From contig NZ_JAQUVZ010000002.1 in NCBI RefSeq assembly GCF_028693135.1, positions 143,386 through 207,385 of the forward strand: a stretch of DNA of 64,000 nt. The letters run 5' to 3'. Below, one piece after another: positions 27,760 through 36,897 of this stretch. Both the position numbers and the translations under genes were made by a program. Source of the DNA: Methanosarcina sp. GTDB lineage: Archaea > Halobacteriota > Methanosarcinia > Methanosarcinales > Methanosarcinaceae. The notes under the pieces are model-generated. The model did not search any database and was not told where the DNA came from. It was given only the letters and a program-made list of their open reading frames with translations. The first letter of the stretch is position 1. Each line of letters opens with the position of its first letter.

Positions 27760-28398
27760 TTATTTTACAGTGATGGTCATCTGCATGTTCGAATACCCAC
27801 GTACATTGAAATTGTAGCTTCCGGTTTCGCTGAATGTATAGTTCAGGGTGTTTCCGTACCCAAGCCTTTGATCCTCAAAAAGCCCTTCCTCGCTGCTCAG
27901 AGTAAAAACACTGGATTCTTCAAAATTTCTCCACACAACTATATCCCCTGTATTGACCTCCAGCTCGGAGGGAATAAATAGATAATTCCTTAGCCTTACG
28001 AGGTACGTTTCTGGCTCGGTTCCAGCAGGCTGCACAGTCCCGGCTTCTTCTTCATCGGTCACATTTTCGGTTTGCTCTTCTTCAATTTCATCCCCCATAC
28101 CCGGAGTTAACGTTTCTAGAGGTGTTTCTCCCTCTACGGCTGTTTCTGTTTCTTGCGGCGTCCCCGCTTCCTCAAATGGTTCCGTTTCCACCGGCGTTTC
28201 CATATCTTCTGACGTTATTGCCTCTTCTGGGGTCTGCACTTCTTCAGGTATCTGCGTCCCTCCTGAACCACCTGAACCACCTGAACTGCCGGAATCCCTC
28301 AGGCCGTCCTCTTCTTGCCCCTGATCCCCTCCCCAATTCAGGAAACCAAACACTAACACTGCCAGGACTACGAGGAGCAGAATGAGCTTTTTTATCAC
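27760..28398 (-). CDS. Secreted/anchored protein with one copper-less cupredoxin-like domain
   Basis: The gene begins with GTG after a good ribosome-binding site (ggggaag). The 212-residue product has an uncleaved-looking signal anchor ([18 protein letters not shown]), then a low-complexity Thr/Glu/Pro linker (about 25-130) typical of cell-surface spacers. The C-terminal domain (about 132-212) carries the cupredoxin pattern [20 protein letters not shown] ... [13 protein letters not shown]. The expected copper ligands (His after the W.N strand and the C..H loop near the end) are absent; the domain has no Cys or His. It is the first of three related genes in a row, 26 nt upstream of trm1 in the same orientation. 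Confidence 0.8.
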   Translation of the reverse strand: MIKKLILLLVVLAVLVFGFLNWGGDQGQEEDGLRDSGSSGGSGGSGGTQIPEEVQTPEEAITSEDMETPVETEPFEEAGTPQETETAVEGETPLETLTPGMGDEIEEEQTENVTDEEEAGTVQPAGTEPETYLVRLRNYLFIPSELEVNTGDIVVWRNFEESSVFTLSSEEGLFEDQRLGYGNTLNYTFSETGSYNFNVRGYSNMQMTITVK

Positions 28399-28797
28399 TA
28401 TTACTTCCCCCTGCGAAACTTTACTTTTTTACTCCCAATTCAATATAAGCCATATTAAATAATAACACTTTATTATAATAAGCTTTATTTTAAAAAATAG
28501 TTTGTTTGTAATCGATTTTACTGTTTTTTCCCTAAAAAACGAATTTCCGGAAGTACGGCTAATTGGCATTATGAATTGGATTTTGGCATTATTAATTGGG
28601 TTTTTGCCTCTAAGCCCTGTTTATTCAGGATACGGGTGTAGAAAGTTATCAGAAATAGACACGAGTGGCAAAGATTTAGAATCCAAAAAAAGTAAGTTTA
28701 CTGGAAAGTTTTGCCACCTTTCCAGATGAAGCCTTTGTAAGCTTTTTGAGGTATTTTATCCATGAGTACCTTCAAAAAACTTATTAAGGAAACTTAT
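28399..28797. other. Intergenic region between two cupredoxin-like genes
   Basis: This 399-nt AT-rich spacer holds a short plus-strand frame (28502-28729) with hydrophobic content but no ribosome-binding site, which I reject as a gene. It should contain the minus-strand promoter of the 212-residue cupredoxin-like gene; TATA-like runs occur near 28446-28475. Confidence 0.35.
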
Positions 28798-29325
28798 TCA
28801 GGGCTTGTTAACAGTTATATTGACATTCATTCTGGGCTGCCCGATGATGGTGAAGTTGTAAGCCCCGGTTTCATTGAATGTATAGGCAAAGGAACGCCTG
28901 TACACAAGACCCTGATCCTCAAAGAGGTCTTCTTCACTTGTAAGGGTAAAGACTCTCCTCGGACTGTCCTGATAGTTTATCCAGGCAACTGTTTCTCCTT
29001 GTTTGATATCAAGGCTTGAAGGATACGCTCTATAGTTGTCCAGTCTTATAGTATAGGGAGTTTTCCTTATACTGGAGGTATTAACTACTGGTCCTTCTTC
29101 GGTTTCATTTTCTTCCGGAGTTACATCTTCTTCCTCTGTCTCCGTTACTACAGGGGTTTCAGTCTCTGCCAGGGTTTCCGTTTCTTCCGGAGTTGCAATT
29201 TCCTCTGGAGTTACTGTTTCTCCAGGTGTCATGTTTTCTTCCGGGGAGGGCTGTTCATTTTCAGTGCATCCCGAGAACAAAACTACGCCTAAGACTAGAA
29301 GTAGAACAATGATTTTTGTTTTCAT
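28798..29325 (-). CDS. Lipoprotein with one copper-less cupredoxin-like domain
   Basis: I chose ATG at 29325 because the preceding gtgggga is a ribosome-binding site; a GTG four codons earlier overlaps it. The 175-residue product starts MKTKIIVLLLVLGVVL and reaches a lipobox (LFSGC), so it is an exported lipoprotein. A Glu/Thr/Pro-rich linker follows, then a cupredoxin-like domain: IKQGETVAWINYQDSPRRVF and YTFNETGAYNFTIIG. As in its neighbours, the copper ligands are missing. Flanked on both sides by related genes, it is part of a local family of surface proteins. Confidence 0.8.
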   Translation of the reverse strand: MKTKIIVLLLVLGVVLFSGCTENEQPSPEENMTPGETVTPEEIATPEETETLAETETPVVTETEEEDVTPEENETEEGPVVNTSSIRKTPYTIRLDNYRAYPSSLDIKQGETVAWINYQDSPRRVFTLTSEEDLFEDQGLVYRRSFAYTFNETGAYNFTIIGQPRMNVNITVNKP

Positions 29326-29337
29326 CTTATTCCCCAC

Positions 29338-29922
29338 AATATCTTTTGGTTATGAAATTAGGAAATCTGCGAAAATAATTCTAATTTAGATCGAGTTTTA
29401 TTTTTGATGCTGTGGTCGTAAAATAACCAAATGTTTGGAATATTAGTTAGATATTCTTGTTTATGTAATAACTAATTTTATTTAATCTTAATCGATTGCT
29501 TTAATAGAAATTTCTCTTTTTTCAAACTTTTAGCTTTTTATGTACCATTTAAGTACATATAAATATATTTTTGCAATATTCTTTTTATATCTATCTATTT
29601 TTCAAAGCAAACTTCTTAATGAACTTAAGTGCTTTGCTTGCATATAAAGATATTTTAGATTTCTGCAAACACACTTTCAGCTAGAATAAAAAAATTCCTA
29701 CCTTAAAATCTTCCTTATGGCTCTAAACAACCCGCACAATACCTTTGAGAGATATTTTTTGAATGCAGATTAATGAAAAAAAGTAAAATTATCAAAAAAT
29801 GGTTCCCTTCTGGAAAGGCTGATCTCCATTTTTACCTGAATTAGCTTCAGTTTGAGCTAGCTTACCAGTCAGGGATCCATATTTGCTATTCGTTCTTCTC
29901 TTACTTCACAGAACGATTTATC
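29338..29922. other. AT-rich intergenic region
   Basis: This 585-nt spacer is very AT-rich. It contains TATA-like runs suited to the minus-strand lipoprotein gene, for example around 29570-29600. I see no open frame with supporting signals, no repeat with clear unit and no structural RNA. Confidence 0.35.
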
Positions 29923-31083
29923 TTATTTCACTGTTAGAATGAACTCTGAGTCAGGAATCTCCTCCAGCTTAAAGGTATATTCTCCGGATTCATTAAAGGT
30001 ATATGTAAAGATTCTTCCATAGCCAACGGCCTGGTTCTCGAAAAGACCCTCTTCACTTATTAGCGTGAATGTGCGTTTGGGCCTGTTCAGGTTATTCCAG
30101 ACTACGGCTTCCCCCGTGTTGAGCTCAAGAGTCTCCGGGTAAAAGACAGATCCACGTATCAATACTGTGGAACTCTGTATATCTTCTACCCTTTGCGCAG
30201 GAGTTACTCCCTCAGTAGGTGTGGGAGTCGCCCCTTCTTCCTCCTGTTGTATAGTTTCTCTTTCCGATAGCGGAGTTTCTCCTGCAGTTACCCTGGATTT
30301 AACTAGAACGGTACCTTCCAGGCCTCTTTCACCTTTAATGCTAAAGTCAAAGGTTCCGGTTTCATTAAAGGTATACTTATAAGATCGGCCATAACCAAGG
30401 CTAAAATCTTCCCAGAGCCTGTCCTTGCTTACCAGGACAAAGGTCCTTTTTGGCTTGTTAAGGTTGCGCCATACAACTGTATCATACTGGTGTATTTCGG
30501 TAATATCAGGACTGAAGGCATTATTGATTAAGACAAAAGTATGTGTCTGAGAAACAGACTTGTTTTCTTCAGAGGTGTTGCCCGGATCCATTTCACTGGT
30601 TTCGGTAGTTTCCTCTTGCTGTATCTGACTAGTTTCTCTTTCCGATAATGGAGCTCCGGTAGTTTCCCCGGATTCACTCACCACAACTGAACCTTGCAGG
30701 CCTTTTTCACCTTTAATACTGAAGTCAAAGGTTCCGGTTTCATTAAAGGTATACTTAAAAGATCGGCCATAACCAAGGCTAAAATCTTCCCAGAGATCGT
30801 CCTCTCCTACAAGAACAAAGGTCCTTTTTGGCTTGTTAAGGTTACGCCATACAACAGTATCATACTGGTTTATTTCTGTTATTTCAGGACTGAAGGAATT
30901 ATTGATTAAGACAATAGTATGCGTCTGAGAAACATATTTATTTTCGTCAGAGTTGCTGATCTGATTCATTTCACTGGTTTCGGTAGTTTCCCCTTGAGAT
31001 AGGGCCACAGCTGTCGAGCCCGTAAGCAGGATCAAAACAAAAACTGCCAGTACCCTGAGTGTAAAACATTTATAGGCTACCAT
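29923..31083 (-). CDS. Secreted protein with three copper-less cupredoxin-like domains
   Basis: The ATG follows a strong ribosome-binding site (ggaggggag). The 386-residue product has a signal peptide (LRVLAVFVLILLTGSTAVAL). Three cupredoxin-like domains follow at about 50-135, 175-260 and 300-386, separated by Ser/Thr/Glu linkers. Each has the VVWRNLN..(K/R)RTF.L ... YTFNETG.(F/Y).F pattern but no His or Cys copper ligands. The first two domains are nearly identical and come from an internal duplication of 378 bp. No C-terminal anchor is visible, so the protein may be released or retained by other surface proteins. Confidence 0.85.
   Translation of the reverse strand: MVAYKCFTLRVLAVFVLILLTGSTAVALSQGETTETSEMNQISNSDENKYVSQTHTIVLINNSFSPEITEINQYDTVVWRNLNKPKRTFVLVGEDDLWEDFSLGYGRSFKYTFNETGTFDFSIKGEKGLQGSVVVSESGETTGAPLSERETSQIQQEETTETSEMDPGNTSEENKSVSQTHTFVLINNAFSPDITEIHQYDTVVWRNLNKPKRTFVLVSKDRLWEDFSLGYGRSYKYTFNETGTFDFSIKGERGLEGTVLVKSRVTAGETPLSERETIQQEEEGATPTPTEGVTPAQRVEDIQSSTVLIRGSVFYPETLELNTGEAVVWNNLNRPKRTFTLISEEGLFENQAVGYGRIFTYTFNESGEYTFKLEEIPDSEFILTVK
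30300..30925 (-). repeat. Internal 378-bp duplication in the three-domain cupredoxin-like gene
   Basis: Segments near 30333-30545 and 30711-30923 are almost identical with an offset of 378 bp, exactly 126 codons, and encode the first two domains. Long exact stretches (for example around 30341-30410 against 30719-30788) point to recent duplication or gene conversion. Confidence 0.8.
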
Positions 31084-31115
31084 CTCTCCCCTCCAAATCT
31101 TTCATGAAAAAATAA

Positions 31116-31493
31116 GCAGGATACCCGTTGCTTTAGCTGCGGGAGGAATGCGTAATCTTCCCCATCCTGCTCTGTTGAATTCATTTTTTATTAATGTAAT
31201 GGGAGTGAGAAAAACACTCCCCACCTACATACGTAGGGTAATGCGTATCCGAATTGTGGAGTCAATTCCGGAATCCGACCTCCTCTCGATCTGATATGGA
31301 AAGGTTTAACGATGCAAGCACTGTCCCTACCTCTCAGGACTGTTTAACCGGCATCCTTAGAGCCTTAAACTGAGGCGGCATTCAAGGGTAACTATTTCTT
31401 TCCTATCGTTTACCGATTTTGTTAACTCCAATCGGTGATCTGGTCAACCAGGGCACATTACATGCCTGCCACTTTAGTGGCGGGTAGTTGACA
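31116..31493. mobile_element. Hairpin-rich remnant resembling IS200/IS605-family ends
   Basis: The region carries a nested hairpin: gcaggat (31116-31122) with atcctgc (31164-31170) enclosing cccgttgc-ttta-gctgcggg (31124-31143). A perfect 7-bp hairpin gggagtg/cactccc lies at 31201-31221. Near the right side cctgccac-ttta-gtggcggg (31465-31484) is followed by tagttgac. The last pattern resembles the right end of the tnpB element at 61563-61587 (...aggggtagttcac). No transposase reads through. It may be a decayed IS605/IS1341 element or a non-autonomous derivative. Confidence 0.45.
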
Positions 31494-31659
31494 CTAACGG
31501 ATAGATATCCGTTTAAAGATTAATATGGGTAGCTGTTTATAAATATCCTATTACTGGATACTCTTTCTTTTACAAAGAGACAACATCAGATCCGTATATT
31601 ATATGACTGTGCTATGACTGTGCTTTCATGCCCGAGGAATTCCCCCATATTGCTTTGTC

Positions 31660-32901
31660 TCACATGATGTTCCATAAAAGCAAAGCCACGGACCCTGCGA
31701 CTGCAATGATCCCGAATGTGTTTTTAGCAAGGGGAAAAAGACTTGCAGAACCTGAAATCTTTGAAAGCAGAATTTTATTTACAGTACTTACAAGGCTTGC
31801 AAGCACTGCAGTATTTGCTGCGACTTCATAAGAGATATTTCCGCTTACGGCAAGGAGGGTTACAGAGACTATCACTCCGGAGCTGCTAACAAGAGCCCCC
31901 AGGGCTGTTATGTATATTCCGGCAGTCCCTGCAATGTCATAGGCAAAGTTTCCTATGACGAGAATCAGGGTAAAAGCAATGCCAAATTTAAATGCCTGAC
32001 TGAGCGAGAAAGGAGACTGAATCTTAAGCTCGCCCCCGCTTATCGAGCAGAATTTCTTACTATGCCTGATAACTATTACTATGGAAACGGTAATAAGTAC
32101 AAGCTGAGAAGGAAGCATAAACAGAGTTGTCTGGCCTGTCGGATCAACTATAAAGGCTAATACAAGGTTTCGAATGAGCATGGAAATATTGCAGAGCAGA
32201 ATTCCTGAAAGTACGGGATCTTCCATCGCCTCTGCTTTTTTTGAGAGCCCTGCAAGTGCTCCTGTGGTAGCTTCACTGTTTATAAAGCCTCCAAGAAAGC
32301 CTGAATAGCACACGCCGCGTTTTGTCCCGAACTTTCTCAGGAGAACATAGCTTAAAAAACTGATAAGGGAAACCAGGATAACAATAAGAATTGCCGACCT
32401 GAGGTTTACAAGCCCGAAGAACTGTTTTTCCGGCATCACCGGATAAAGTATGAAAGCAACAGCCAGAAACTGTATGGCATTATAAAGCTCTTCTTTTGTC
32501 AGGTTTCCTGCAAACTGGTGAAGGGGCTGCTTCTGAATAAGGAGGAAAGATACAACTATTGAAGAAACAATAGCAAACAGGCCGTAGTCATAGCCAACAA
32601 GGACACCCATCACGAAAATAAAGAAGAGAGTAATAGGACTTGTAATTCCTATCCGCTTGAAGAGAAATATTTTGGAATAGGTAATTATGGAGCATATAGC
32701 TGCGAAAAAAAGCGTGGCTACGTAAACGAAGCCTGTTCCCGCGGATTCGCTCACAAGAGCAACGAGCATGCCTGTTATACAGGTTATGCTGTAACTCCTG
32801 ACACCCGCAAAGATCTCATGCTCAAGGCCTCTGTGTTCCCTTTCCACCCCTACCATGATCCCTATCAAAAAGGCAATGGCAAGTTTTGTCAGGAAATCCA
32901 C
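31660..32901 (-). CDS. MgtC/SapB-DUF4010 family membrane protein
   Basis: This 413-residue integral membrane protein begins MDFLTKLAIAFLIGIMVGVE, the first helix of the MgtC/SapB domain, with the conserved Arg/Glu-rich VEREHRGLEHEIFAGVRSYS. Many further hydrophobic segments (about 10-12 in total) extend to the C-terminus and form the DUF4010 part (SGFLGGFINSEATTGALAGL). Proteins of this fusion family are of uncertain function; Mg2+-related roles have been proposed for MgtC itself. It stands alone, with the hairpin-rich remnant downstream. A TATA-like element (ttatataaattt) lies at about 33003-33014 on its upstream side. Confidence 0.8.
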   Translation of the reverse strand: MDFLTKLAIAFLIGIMVGVEREHRGLEHEIFAGVRSYSITCITGMLVALVSESAGTGFVYVATLFFAAICSIITYSKIFLFKRIGITSPITLFFIFVMGVLVGYDYGLFAIVSSIVVSFLLIQKQPLHQFAGNLTKEELYNAIQFLAVAFILYPVMPEKQFFGLVNLRSAILIVILVSLISFLSYVLLRKFGTKRGVCYSGFLGGFINSEATTGALAGLSKKAEAMEDPVLSGILLCNISMLIRNLVLAFIVDPTGQTTLFMLPSQLVLITVSIVIVIRHSKKFCSISGGELKIQSPFSLSQAFKFGIAFTLILVIGNFAYDIAGTAGIYITALGALVSSSGVIVSVTLLAVSGNISYEVAANTAVLASLVSTVNKILLSKISGSASLFPLAKNTFGIIAVAGSVALLLWNIM

Positions 32902-33236
32902 AAAAACCGGATCGAAACCGAAATCGCTAATTATGTCCGTAGCTTAACCTCTCAGATTTTTCGGGCTGTAATTCCATACACAAGTAAAATCATACTCTTA
33001 AAGAAATTTATATAACATATAAGAAACGACATAAATAAAATGGGGTAAAACAAAATATTATTCTATAGTTAGGGATGTTCTTGCTAATGAATATAGCCCC
33101 TGGAAGGAGAAAAAGGTTCAGATTATGGAGGACCTGTAATTATTTTTACAGGCGGCTCTGGAAACCTGATAAAAACCAGATATAAAAAATCAGACTGATT
33201 AAATTCTGGCTGATTAAAATCTGGCGAAAACTTGCT
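32902..33236. other. Intergenic region upstream of the MgtC-type gene
   Basis: This 335-nt spacer contains the probable minus-strand TATA element near 33003-33014 and, close to the metallophosphoesterase stop, two near-copies of gattaaa(a)tctggc (about 33195-33225). Nothing else is recognised. Confidence 0.4.
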
Positions 33237-33893
33237 TCACACTTCCACGAATTCAACCTCAATGGGTTTGTTTTCGGTTTCTTCAATAGTTATAAGAGCG
33301 CAGGAACCCTTGCAGGCTTCTCCGGGATTTACAATAATTGTTTTTCCGACCTTTTCAGTGCCTTTTGCTTCATGGATATGCCCGCAGACAATCAGGTCAA
33401 CCCTGTCCAGGAACTTCTGGATGGCTTTACTGCCCACATGTCCGAAGGGTAGCTCGTCCCTTGCTCCGTGGGGAGGAGCGTGAGTCAGGAGCACTATTGT
33501 CCCGCATTCGCCTGAATTTTCGGCTGAGCAGACCATTCCTTCAAGGGCATTTTCGATTTCTTCTTCGGAAAGCTCAAAAGGGGTGTTAAATGGAGTGGGG
33601 TTTGAGCCTCCAAGCCCGATAAACCGGATTTTCCCTATCTGCTCGGCTTTTCCATGAAGGTTTACTGCTTTTGAATTATCAAGGGCTTTGAGGATACTCC
33701 TCTGGTCGCAGTTCCCGGGAATTGCAAGCACGGGCTTATCAAACATTTCGGTCAGCTCTTCAACTTTTTCATCAGGTCCGAAATTTGTAATATCTCCGGC
33801 TACCACAACAAGATCGAAGTCCCCAGCCCTTTCTATGATCTTTTTAATCTTCGAATAGTCCCCATGGGGGTCGGAAATAGCGAGTATCTTCAT
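33237..33893 (-). CDS. Metallophosphoesterase (YfcE/calcineurin-like)
   Basis: This 218-residue protein carries the metal-binding motifs of calcineurin-like phosphoesterases in order: SDPHGD (residues 7-12), VVAGDITNFG, PGNCDQ (the GNHE/GNCD motif), LLTHAPPHG and CGHIHEAKG. It probably hydrolyses a phosphodiester or phosphomonoester in the cytosol with two metal ions; the substrate is unknown. The gene is divergent from trmY, sharing a promoter region that holds three 29-bp tandem repeats. Length is normal for the family. Confidence 0.88.
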   Translation of the reverse strand: MKILAISDPHGDYSKIKKIIERAGDFDLVVVAGDITNFGPDEKVEELTEMFDKPVLAIPGNCDQRSILKALDNSKAVNLHGKAEQIGKIRFIGLGGSNPTPFNTPFELSEEEIENALEGMVCSAENSGECGTIVLLTHAPPHGARDELPFGHVGSKAIQKFLDRVDLIVCGHIHEAKGTEKVGKTIIVNPGEACKGSCALITIEETENKPIEVEFVEV

Positions 33894-33911
33894 CTGTATC
33901 CCGTCCTTATC

Positions 33912-33998
33912 ATGACATGTTAATTATGATTTTTAATTCTATGACATGTTAATTATGATTTTTAATTCTATGACATGTTAATTATGATTTTTATTTCT
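33912..33998. repeat. 29-bp tandem repeat, three copies, between divergent promoters
   Basis: Three adjacent copies of a 29-bp unit beginning atgacatgttaattatgat occupy 33912-33940, 33941-33969 and 33970-33998; the last copy has one change. They are about 20 nt from the metallophosphoesterase start and about 130 nt from trmY, where an operator could control both genes. Such direct repeats may also just be slippage products. Confidence 0.85.
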
Positions 33999-34100
33999 AG
34001 TTTGAATTATTATATACAATCTCTTTTACACTTTACTTTACTTTATTTTACGTTATTTTACACTTTACGTTATGTGGTTTTCTGTGAACATGCACACATC

Positions 34101-34110
34101 TTTTATATCC
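34101..34110 (+). promoter_or_regulatory. TATA box for trmY
   Basis: ttttatatcc is centred about 26 nt before the ATG at 34131, so transcription probably starts at or next to the start codon. No Shine-Dalgarno sequence is present. This placement supports choosing the ATG at 34131 over upstream in-frame starts. Confidence 0.6.
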
Positions 34111-34130
34111 CTTATGTAATATACTGCCCC

Positions 34131-34766
34131 ATGCGTGATATCATTATCATAGGGCATAAAGCAATGACGAGCGGCGATTTTTCTTTAAACGACCTTCCCG
34201 GGTCTGCAGGAAGAATGGATATACTCTGCCGCTGCGTAAGCTCTGCCCTTTTTCTCTCTTTCGGAATGCGCAGGGATGTGAATGTTCACCTGCTTCTTCT
34301 GGGGGAGCCTGAGCCCGGAAAAATTATCAGGTTTGAAGGACTCCACCTGAGATACCTGAACCCGGACGAAAGAAGCAGTGGTTCGCTTATCAGTAAAGCC
34401 CTCCTGAAAAATGCAACCGAGCTGGATACCCGGTCCACGCCTGGCGTCTGGATTCGTAATGGAGACTTAAAGTCCCTGCTGGCTTCTTTTGAAGGTAGAA
34501 ACTTGTTCTATCTTAGAGAAGACGGCAAGGATATCCGAGAACTTGCCGGTGAAATCCAGGACCCTGTTTTTATTCTGGGAGACCATACCGGTGTTACCGA
34601 AGAAGAGGAAAAACAGCTTTTTGACGCAGGAGCACAGATTATCTCGGTTGGTCCCATTTCCCTTCACTCTAACCACTGCATAACCCTTATCCACAACGAA
34701 CTGGATAGAGTTGAAGCGGAAAGAGGAGAAATTCCAGGAGGAGCAAACTCCGGGGCAGATAATTGA
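34131..34766 (+). CDS. trmY: tRNA (pseudouridine(54)-N(1))-methyltransferase TrmY
   Basis: The frame is open from 33975, but the upstream part is AT-rich, low-complexity, and contains the TATA box. The real start is the ATG at 34131, giving 211 residues beginning MRDIIIIGHKAMTSGDFSLN. It continues GRMDILCRCVSSALFLSFGM and LNPDERSSGSLISKAL, hallmarks of the archaeal SPOUT enzyme TrmY. The C-terminal knot region includes LGDHTGVTEEEEKQL and SVGPISLHSNHC. It methylates pseudouridine 54 in the T-loop of archaeal tRNAs with SAM. pus10, which makes that pseudouridine, is the next gene downstream. Confidence 0.95.
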   Translation: MRDIIIIGHKAMTSGDFSLNDLPGSAGRMDILCRCVSSALFLSFGMRRDVNVHLLLLGEPEPGKIIRFEGLHLRYLNPDERSSGSLISKALLKNATELDTRSTPGVWIRNGDLKSLLASFEGRNLFYLREDGKDIRELAGEIQDPVFILGDHTGVTEEEEKQLFDAGAQIISVGPISLHSNHCITLIHNELDRVEAERGEIPGGANSGADN

Positions 34767-35012
34767 GTTGCGGTTTTTGTATCAGGTTTTTATCCAAAAA
34801 GTTATATCACATTTCCCTGTATCAGAATAGAAACTTATCCGGATGCACCTTCTCGGGAACATGCATTAAATTTGCGCCTCATCTTCATTGCGCATCACCT
34901 TCAATATCATATCTCAATCTCATCTGTCAATAATATCTTTCAATATAATCTTTTAATTATCCACTCCTCATGTCTATTTCCCGAACAAAGAGCTTAGAGA
35001 AAGTGAAACAAA

Positions 35013-36308
35013 ATGGATGTACTTGAAATTTCAAAAAAGATTCTGCACGAAGGTCCTATCTGTGACCACTGCATGGGCCGCCAGTTTGCAAAATTATCAA
35101 CAGGCCTCAGCAACAGAGAGCGCGGAGAGGCAATGAAACTCGCCCTCGTTCTTGAAGGGGACCGCATTTACAAAAATGAAAATGATGATTCTCTCTTAAA
35201 GGAACTTGTTCCCTGCAGTGCCCGTGCAAGGAAAACTCTCAAAATTGAGGGAGAAGATGAGCAGTGCTGGGTCTGCCTTGACCAGTTCAAAAAACTGGAT
35301 GAGTGGGCAGACAAAGCTGTAAAGGCTCTCGAAGGTCTTGAGTACTCTACTTTCCTCGTGGGGACAAAGGTCAGCGGGCTTCTCAGTGAAAACGAAGAGA
35401 TCCTATGGGCTGAGGCAGGGACTGCCTATGCAGAGCAGTTGAAATCCGAGCTTAACCGGGAAGTAGGCAAGCGGATTGCAGAACTGGTTGAAAAAGAAGT
35501 GGATTTTGAGAACCCGGATATTGTGATCACCCTTGACCTTGCAACAACCAGCTTCGAGCTTCAGGTCCGTTCAGTATATATATACGGGCGTTACCTCAAA
35601 AAAGTCCGTGGAATCCCACAGACCCGCTGGCCCTGCAGGGCATGTAAGGGCAGAGGCTGCGAAAGGTGCGGGTTTACCGGCAAACAATATCCAGAGTCCG
35701 TAGACGAGCTTATCAAGGGCCCTGTTGTCGAAGCATTTGAGGCTGTTGATACGGCTTTTCATGGTTCTGGCAGGGAAGACATAGATGCCCTGATGCTCGG
35801 AAGCGGCAGGCCTTTTGTGGTGGAAGCAAAGTCTCCTGTAAGGCGCATGACCGACCTTGAAGCGCTTACTGCCAGAATTAACGAGAATGCTGCAGGAAAA
35901 GTTGAAGTGAGGGATCTTCGTTTTGTCGAAAAAAGTATGATTGAGATCCTGAAGAGCTCAAAGGCGGATAAAACTTATAAGCTTAAAGTTACATTTAAAG
36001 AGCCTGTTTCAGAGGAAAAGCTTAAATCCTGCCTTGAGTCTTTGAATGGCACAGAGATTGCCCAGCAAACTCCAATGCGGGTGGTTCACAGACGGGCAGA
36101 TCTTGTCCGGAAAAGGTACGTGCACAGCATCACGCTTGACGAGCTAACAGATGACGGTCGTGCTAGCATAACCGTAAACTGTGAAGGCGGGCTGTACGTC
36201 AAAGAACTCGTTTCCGGGGATGAGGGCAGGACAAACCCGAGCCTGACAGGGCTGTTGGGATTCCAAGCGCTTGTGGAAGATCTTGATGTAGTTAACGTCG
36301 AAATTTAA
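35013..36308 (+). CDS. pus10: tRNA pseudouridine(54/55) synthase Pus10
   Basis: This 431-residue protein has the archaeal Pus10 layout. An N-terminal zinc-binding region (ICDHCMGRQF and ...CWVCLDQF) and a THUMP-like part precede the catalytic domain. GSGREDIDALMLGSGRPFVV contains the catalytic Asp of the family (REDIDA). The C-terminus has the conserved GEGG/YVKELVSGDEGRTNPSLTGL stretch. Pus10 converts U54 and U55 of tRNA to pseudouridine. A second CxxC pair (CRACKGRGCERCG) lies near residues 207-219. It directly follows trmY in the same direction, forming a sequential modification pair. Confidence 0.95.
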   Translation: MDVLEISKKILHEGPICDHCMGRQFAKLSTGLSNRERGEAMKLALVLEGDRIYKNENDDSLLKELVPCSARARKTLKIEGEDEQCWVCLDQFKKLDEWADKAVKALEGLEYSTFLVGTKVSGLLSENEEILWAEAGTAYAEQLKSELNREVGKRIAELVEKEVDFENPDIVITLDLATTSFELQVRSVYIYGRYLKKVRGIPQTRWPCRACKGRGCERCGFTGKQYPESVDELIKGPVVEAFEAVDTAFHGSGREDIDALMLGSGRPFVVEAKSPVRRMTDLEALTARINENAAGKVEVRDLRFVEKSMIEILKSSKADKTYKLKVTFKEPVSEEKLKSCLESLNGTEIAQQTPMRVVHRRADLVRKRYVHSITLDELTDDGRASITVNCEGGLYVKELVSGDEGRTNPSLTGLLGFQALVEDLDVVNVEI

Positions 36309-36576
36309 GCCCCAGGCATCTGAATCTGCTTTAAATAATTTGAATTAATCGAAACAATTTGAATCAAGCTAATCTAAACCAATCTGGATTTCGATCTGAA
36401 TCAGTTTCATTAGCCAGTCGGGCCAAAGGGAAAGAGTGGCTTAGTCAACTACTCGTTAAATTTAAAGATATAACGGGTTTTCTGCTGAGATTTTATGAAC
36501 GGTTCATTTAAATAATATCCATATTATTTAGAGGAAAATCAATTATTAGACAGAAACTTTATTAAATAAAATCTAA

Positions 36577-36896
<320 letters not shown>

Positions 36897-36897
<1 letters not shown>

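Noticed and set aside
28502..28729. 75-codon plus-strand frame between two cupredoxin-like genes
   Set aside because: No promoter or ribosome-binding signal and no recognisable pattern; it lies where the minus-strand promoter is expected.
27760..31083. The cupredoxin-like proteins as blue copper electron carriers
   Set aside because: No His or Cys residue is present in any of the five domains, so the canonical copper ligands are missing.
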